The notes below the pieces were generated by a model. The model was not told the origin of the DNA. It was given only the letters and a program-made list of their open reading frames with translations, and ran no database searches. From positions 1 to 64,000 of the IMG/VR virus record IMGVR_UViG_3300021963_000037: a stretch of 64,000 bases of DNA; one strand, given 5' to 3'. This document shows, in pieces, positions 60,680 to 64,000 of the stretch. The stretch comes from a virus. A program made the translations under genes and the position numbers. Numbering within the stretch: the stretch's first letter is position 1; every line of letters starts with the position of its first letter.

Positions 60680-60738
60680 TAAGCCTTCTTTTTGATTCGA
60701 ATATATACCTTATAGAATTAGAACAAAAAGAAGGCTTA
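60680..60738 (+). promoter_or_regulatory. 15-bp perfect inverted repeat enclosing a late-promoter-like motif
   Basis: TAAGCCTTCTTTTTG (60680-60694) and CAAAAAGAAGGCTTA (60724-60738) are exact complements; the 29-base spacer contains AATATATA (60700-60707). The repeat lies wholly in the 73-base gap between two giant tail genes and ends four bases before the next ATG. No T-run follows the right arm on the + strand. Confidence 0.65.
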
Positions 60739-60742
60739 CTGA

Positions 60743-63700
60743 ATGGCTATTCAAATTAATCTCGACGCAACGAACAACAATATAGACGATTTATCATTCG
60801 GTCTATTAAGAACAAATCCTGCTCTGTCAACTAACGCAAAGTTAGTTGTTGATAGTGACGGGTATATTTTCATGGATGCTTTTTTAGCAGATAGTGAACT
60901 TGTAAAAACAGGGTATAGAAAGAATCCTATTAACCCAGACTCTGGAAATTATTCAAATGATGTTGCTAAGTTCTTCGGTTCTCTAGCAAATAATATAAAG
61001 TATAAAACTGGAAGAGTTTCTTCTGATGTTAACGTATATACTGATTATGCATTTCAATATGAAACACAGTATAGTTATGGAGCATCTTTCAACAACTCTA
61101 AAATTTACAAAGAGCAATATAAATTCTTTGCTCCTATTTGGTTAGATAAAATCATGCCGACTAACTTTGTAATTTACAGAGTTAATGGAACTGTATATTC
61201 TGAAAACTATGCAGAAACAATCAATGGACAAAATGGTCGTATTTTAGAATTGCTAAGAAATGCGACTCTTGTTAAATCATTTGACTTAACTGAAAATTCA
61301 TCAATTGGTAGATATTTAAGACGACATGTAAATGATGAAAAGTTCCCAACATCACCTATTTCTCAAAACTTTGAAAGAGACCAATATTCTATTTTTAGAG
61401 GTATTGATACTGTAAAAGGTGGTTTTGTTGAGAAAAAAGAAAATCTACATGAAGATTTTACGAATCATGATAACTTAGAAATTTTTAGCAATGAAGTATT
61501 CTCTTCTGCTTTTGAAAGAACTGGAGTTGCGGTTGCTAATTTAATTAACTTAGAATTTTTATTTGATGATTTCCAAGCGGACAATTATGACATATACAGA
61601 TATTTTGGAGTTTATGTAACTCCGCATAAAGAAGGCTACTTTGATGTTGATCGAGTAGTTAACAATGATACTAGAGAAGGAATATTTGTTGATAGAGCAA
61701 GCGCTGTTAGTACACTGGACCGAACTGGAACAACACTAACACATCTTGATATGTTACCTAAGTATTCTGAACTATTGTTTCCATCATTGAATTGGGTTAA
61801 ATCTAGAGATGGCGAATATTTTCATATTAGAAATTCTGAATTATTTACTGAAACTGATTTTTTACCAGTTTCTTTAAATAAATCCGCAGAATCTGAATTT
61901 AAAGGAGCTACAAAAATAAACAACTTACAAATTGAAGATTTTTCAGTAAATTTACGAGATTTCTTAAAACTTGAAGTTGTTCAAACTCCATCAAATGGAG
62001 ACAAAATATTTATAGTTCCATATACTGAATTAAAGGCAGTTGGATTTAATGCTGCTGAATATACAATTGCTGCTGAAAATTCTTTAGCAGCCGGAACATT
62101 TACTGATAATAAGTTTTCAATTAATGGTACTCTAGTTGATGTTACTAGAGCTCTTGTTGGATGCTTATCACAATCTGAATATGGTTATAAAATATCATAC
62201 GAAGGTACTAAGATAATTTTAGAAGATTATGCAGTTGGTTCTACACGAAAATCAACAATGTTTGGAATTAGAAAGGCAAATATATCTGATTTCCTATTAG
62301 TTTCTGAAGGTTTATTAGAAGTGCCAACAAATACAAATTCAACTATCGTAACAAACTGGGATATTTACTATCCTTACGGTGGAGCAGTTGAAAACCGAGC
62401 AGTTCTTGTTAAAACTGAAAATAAAGGTGTAGTTTCTATTGGAGACTTGGTTAAATCTGCGGTTTCAGATTCTTATGTAAAAATAACTCAAATCGTCGAA
62501 GATCCAAAACAAGGTTTATGGAGAATTATCTTTGAAAAAGAGATTCAACTTCCAAATTCTAGAACAATTAATGTTTATCAAAAGTATCAAACTTCTTTTG
62601 GTAGATTCCAGATATTCGATCTTAAAGATTTTGATTTTGATTTTCATGATACTTCTAATTCTGATTTAGGAGAGCTAGGCACTGAAGCGTACATATTAAC
62701 ATCTCAACAATATGCTCAATATTCTCCATCATCAAATCCTGATATTTCAATACCTCAGGAAAACTATTATGCTAATTTGCTACCAGTCACTGTTGAAGAT
62801 GTTATTGATAGAAGATCAAAAGTAAATTCATTAGAAGATCCAGGACAGGTTACTTCGTTTATAACTAATGTTACTTCCGAATATAATAGACTTAATGAAA
62901 ATGAAATTAAAGAAACTGCTATTTTAAGTAGAGTAGTTCCAAGAATCAATAAGTTTGTACTTAAAGACGGATTTAATGCGAGAATGAAGCCCTATCACTT
63001 ATCTGTGAATGAATCATTTGGTATTAATAATCTATCGCCAAGCCTTAATGGTGATACTAGAAGTCCCGAACTTCTTAATATGGAACACTTCCATATTAAT
63101 AAAACACCATCGTTTGTTTTAGCAGATACTGGAAATTTATATAAAAATTCAAGCTATTTAGATTTTGGATTAGGTAGAATATTAAGTGCAGCGGATTTAA
63201 AGTCAACTACTTTTAACTATTTTGACAAATATTTTACTTGGAATGGAGGATATTCTGAAGCTGTGGTATTACAAAGTATCACGCAACGTCCAATTGGAGG
63301 TATTAATTTCCAAACTACATTTAATTTTAGTGGACCACTTTCCGTATCATCAAGAACGTATACAACAGGTACTTCTATTTTTAGAGTTGGTGGTACTCCA
63401 GCAATGTATGACGCTGATGTTACTATTCTAGCGGGCAGTAACAAAATGGTAACAGTCGGAACACATGGCACGAGTTCTATCAATTCATTTAAAGTAGGAG
63501 ATGTTGTTTATAGAAATTTAGATTCAAATGATGATCCAACCGGGTTATTCATTAAGAATAAAAGACAAAAAAGATATTCTAAATTTTCTGGTGGAAATTC
63601 AATAAATCAATATCCATCAACTATATTCAGAGGATTAAGATATACTTTAAAAAATAGGAAGGAAAGTACACTATCTCTTCCAAAGGAATTTATTGCATCA

Positions 63701-64000
63701 CCAGAAACAAACGGTTATAAGTTTGGATTTACAGTAAATTATACAGTTGCGGGTGATACAACAACTCCTACTTCTAAAGCAATAAGTGTTATTAAGAACG
63801 ATAAGTTTAAAAATGTTTGTATCTATGTTAATTTAACTTTACAAAACAATTTAGTAAAAGCTCTTCCTAGAAAAATATTCTATGAATTAGAAAATGCACT
63901 AAATTTAAGTGGAGATCCAGTAAATACAAATATCACCGGTACTCTTAATTTAAATGGAGCAAACTGGAATAACTTTGAATCTCAAAACTCTGGATTAACA
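60743..64000 (+). CDS. Giant tail structural protein, 5' part (at least 1086 aa)
   Basis: An uninterrupted frame from ATG 60743 to the window end, so the gene is cut by the window. The N-terminus reads MAIQINLDATNNNIDDLSFG; the visible part is beta-rich with many Asn, Ser, Tyr and Phe and no catalytic motif. A segment near residue 140 (FAPIWLDKIMPTNFVIYRVN) looks like a packed beta-sandwich edge. Following two other giant tail genes, it is probably part of the baseplate periphery or tail-fibre network. Confidence 0.72.
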   Translation, partial: MAIQINLDATNNNIDDLSFGLLRTNPALSTNAKLVVDSDGYIFMDAFLADSELVKTGYRKNPINPDSGNYSNDVAKFFGSLANNIKYKTGRVSSDVNVYTDYAFQYETQYSYGASFNNSKIYKEQYKFFAPIWLDKIMPTNFVIYRVNGTVYSENYAETINGQNGRILELLRNATLVKSFDLTENSSIGRYLRRHVNDEKFPTSPISQNFERDQYSIFRGIDTVKGGFVEKKENLHEDFTNHDNLEIFSNEVFSSAFERTGVAVANLINLEFLFDDFQADNYDIYRYFGVYVTPHKEGYFDVDRVVNNDTREGIFVDRASAVSTLDRTGTTLTHLDMLPKYSELLFPSLNWVKSRDGEYFHIRNSELFTETDFLPVSLNKSAESEFKGATKINNLQIEDFSVNLRDFLKLEVVQTPSNGDKIFIVPYTELKAVGFNAAEYTIAAENSLAAGTFTDNKFSINGTLVDVTRALVGCLSQSEYGYKISYEGTKIILEDYAVGSTRKSTMFGIRKANISDFLLVSEGLLEVPTNTNSTIVTNWDIYYPYGGAVENRAVLVKTENKGVVSIGDLVKSAVSDSYVKITQIVEDPKQGLWRIIFEKEIQLPNSRTINVYQKYQTSFGRFQIFDLKDFDFDFHDTSNSDLGELGTEAYILTSQQYAQYSPSSNPDISIPQENYYANLLPVTVEDVIDRRSKVNSLEDPGQVTSFITNVTSEYNRLNENEIKETAILSRVVPRINKFVLKDGFNARMKPYHLSVNESFGINNLSPSLNGDTRSPELLNMEHFHINKTPSFVLADTGNLYKNSSYLDFGLGRILSAADLKSTTFNYFDKYFTWNGGYSEAVVLQSITQRPIGGINFQTTFNFSGPLSVSSRTYTTGTSIFRVGGTPAMYDADVTILAGSNKMVTVGTHGTSSINSFKVGDVVYRNLDSNDDPTGLFIKNKRQKRYSKFSGGNSINQYPSTIFRGLRYTLKNRKESTLSLPKEFIASPETNGYKFGFTVNYTVAGDTTTPTSKAISVIKNDKFKNVCIYVNLTLQNNLVKALPRKIFYELENALNLSGDPVNTNITGTLNLNGANWNNFESQNSGLT

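Noticed and set aside
1-64000. Prophage or integrative element
   Set aside because: No integrase, excisionase, att-like repeat, repressor pair or host housekeeping genes are visible; the gene content is that of a lytic T4-type phage.

Overview
The window reads as 64 kb from inside a large, strictly lytic-looking, contractile-tailed (T4-type) bacteriophage of a Bacteroidota host, most likely a flavobacterium. Evidence for the phage type: a run of T4-like baseplate genes (gp25-, gp6-, gp53-, gp27- and gp5-like), long tail fibres, PhoH, RNase HII, UvsE-type endonuclease and a dCMP hydroxymethylase/thymidylate synthase homologue. Evidence for the host: a ribosomal protein bS21 of Bacteroidota type, A/T-rich gene leaders with almost no Shine-Dalgarno sequences, TATATTTAC-type promoter boxes and an SprB/PKD-like Ig domain. 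Every gene I support is on the + strand. I saw no integrase, no IS element, no tRNA and no CRISPR array.

Layout. (1) 1-609: two small genes. (2) 610-1917: 1.3 kb with no credible gene, about 55% G+C in sampled lines against about 30% in the genes, full of perfect hairpins and short repeats; I read it as a candidate giant structured noncoding RNA. (3) 1918-8192: KTSC protein, LOG-family protein, ClpA/ClpC-like unfoldase, dCMP hydroxymethylase-like enzyme, ClpP-like protease and small unknowns. (4) 8231-23953: fibre and fibre-modification region: two repeat-rich fibre proteins, a DUF2827 glycosyltransferase, a 991-residue collagen-like fibre with a self-cleaving S74 chaperone domain, a methyltransferase, a protein ending in an intact Hint (intein-like) domain, three further glycosyltransferases, two Fe(II)/2-oxoglutarate-type oxygenases and an ATP-grasp ligase. 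(5) 23954-37628: early/middle region of short genes driven by at least five copies of one promoter motif: DEDDy exonuclease, Hsp20, DnaJ, bS21, PhoH, RNase HII, UvsE, dCMP deaminase, a GT2, and four paralogues of a small EEYEKC family. (6) 37702-64000: baseplate and tail genes, interrupted by a four-domain S1-like RNA-binding protein and an amidoligase fused to a pentapeptide-like domain. The last gene runs off the window.

How the parts may work together. The collagen-like fibre is rich in Gly-Pro-Thr triplets and lies among glycosyltransferases and two hydroxylase-type oxygenases, so a phage-encoded fibre hydroxylation/glycosylation pathway is the leading inference. bS21 and the S1-like protein both belong at the mRNA-entry and platform region of the 30S subunit, which suggests phage control of translation initiation in a host that hardly uses Shine-Dalgarno pairing. 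The Clp pair could be a private protease, since the unfoldase keeps a ClpP-docking IGF tripeptide. Two proteins start with a sequence like the T4 capsid-targeting peptide, suggesting that an ATP-grasp enzyme is packaged in the head. All functional statements come from motif recognition by eye; no database search was run.
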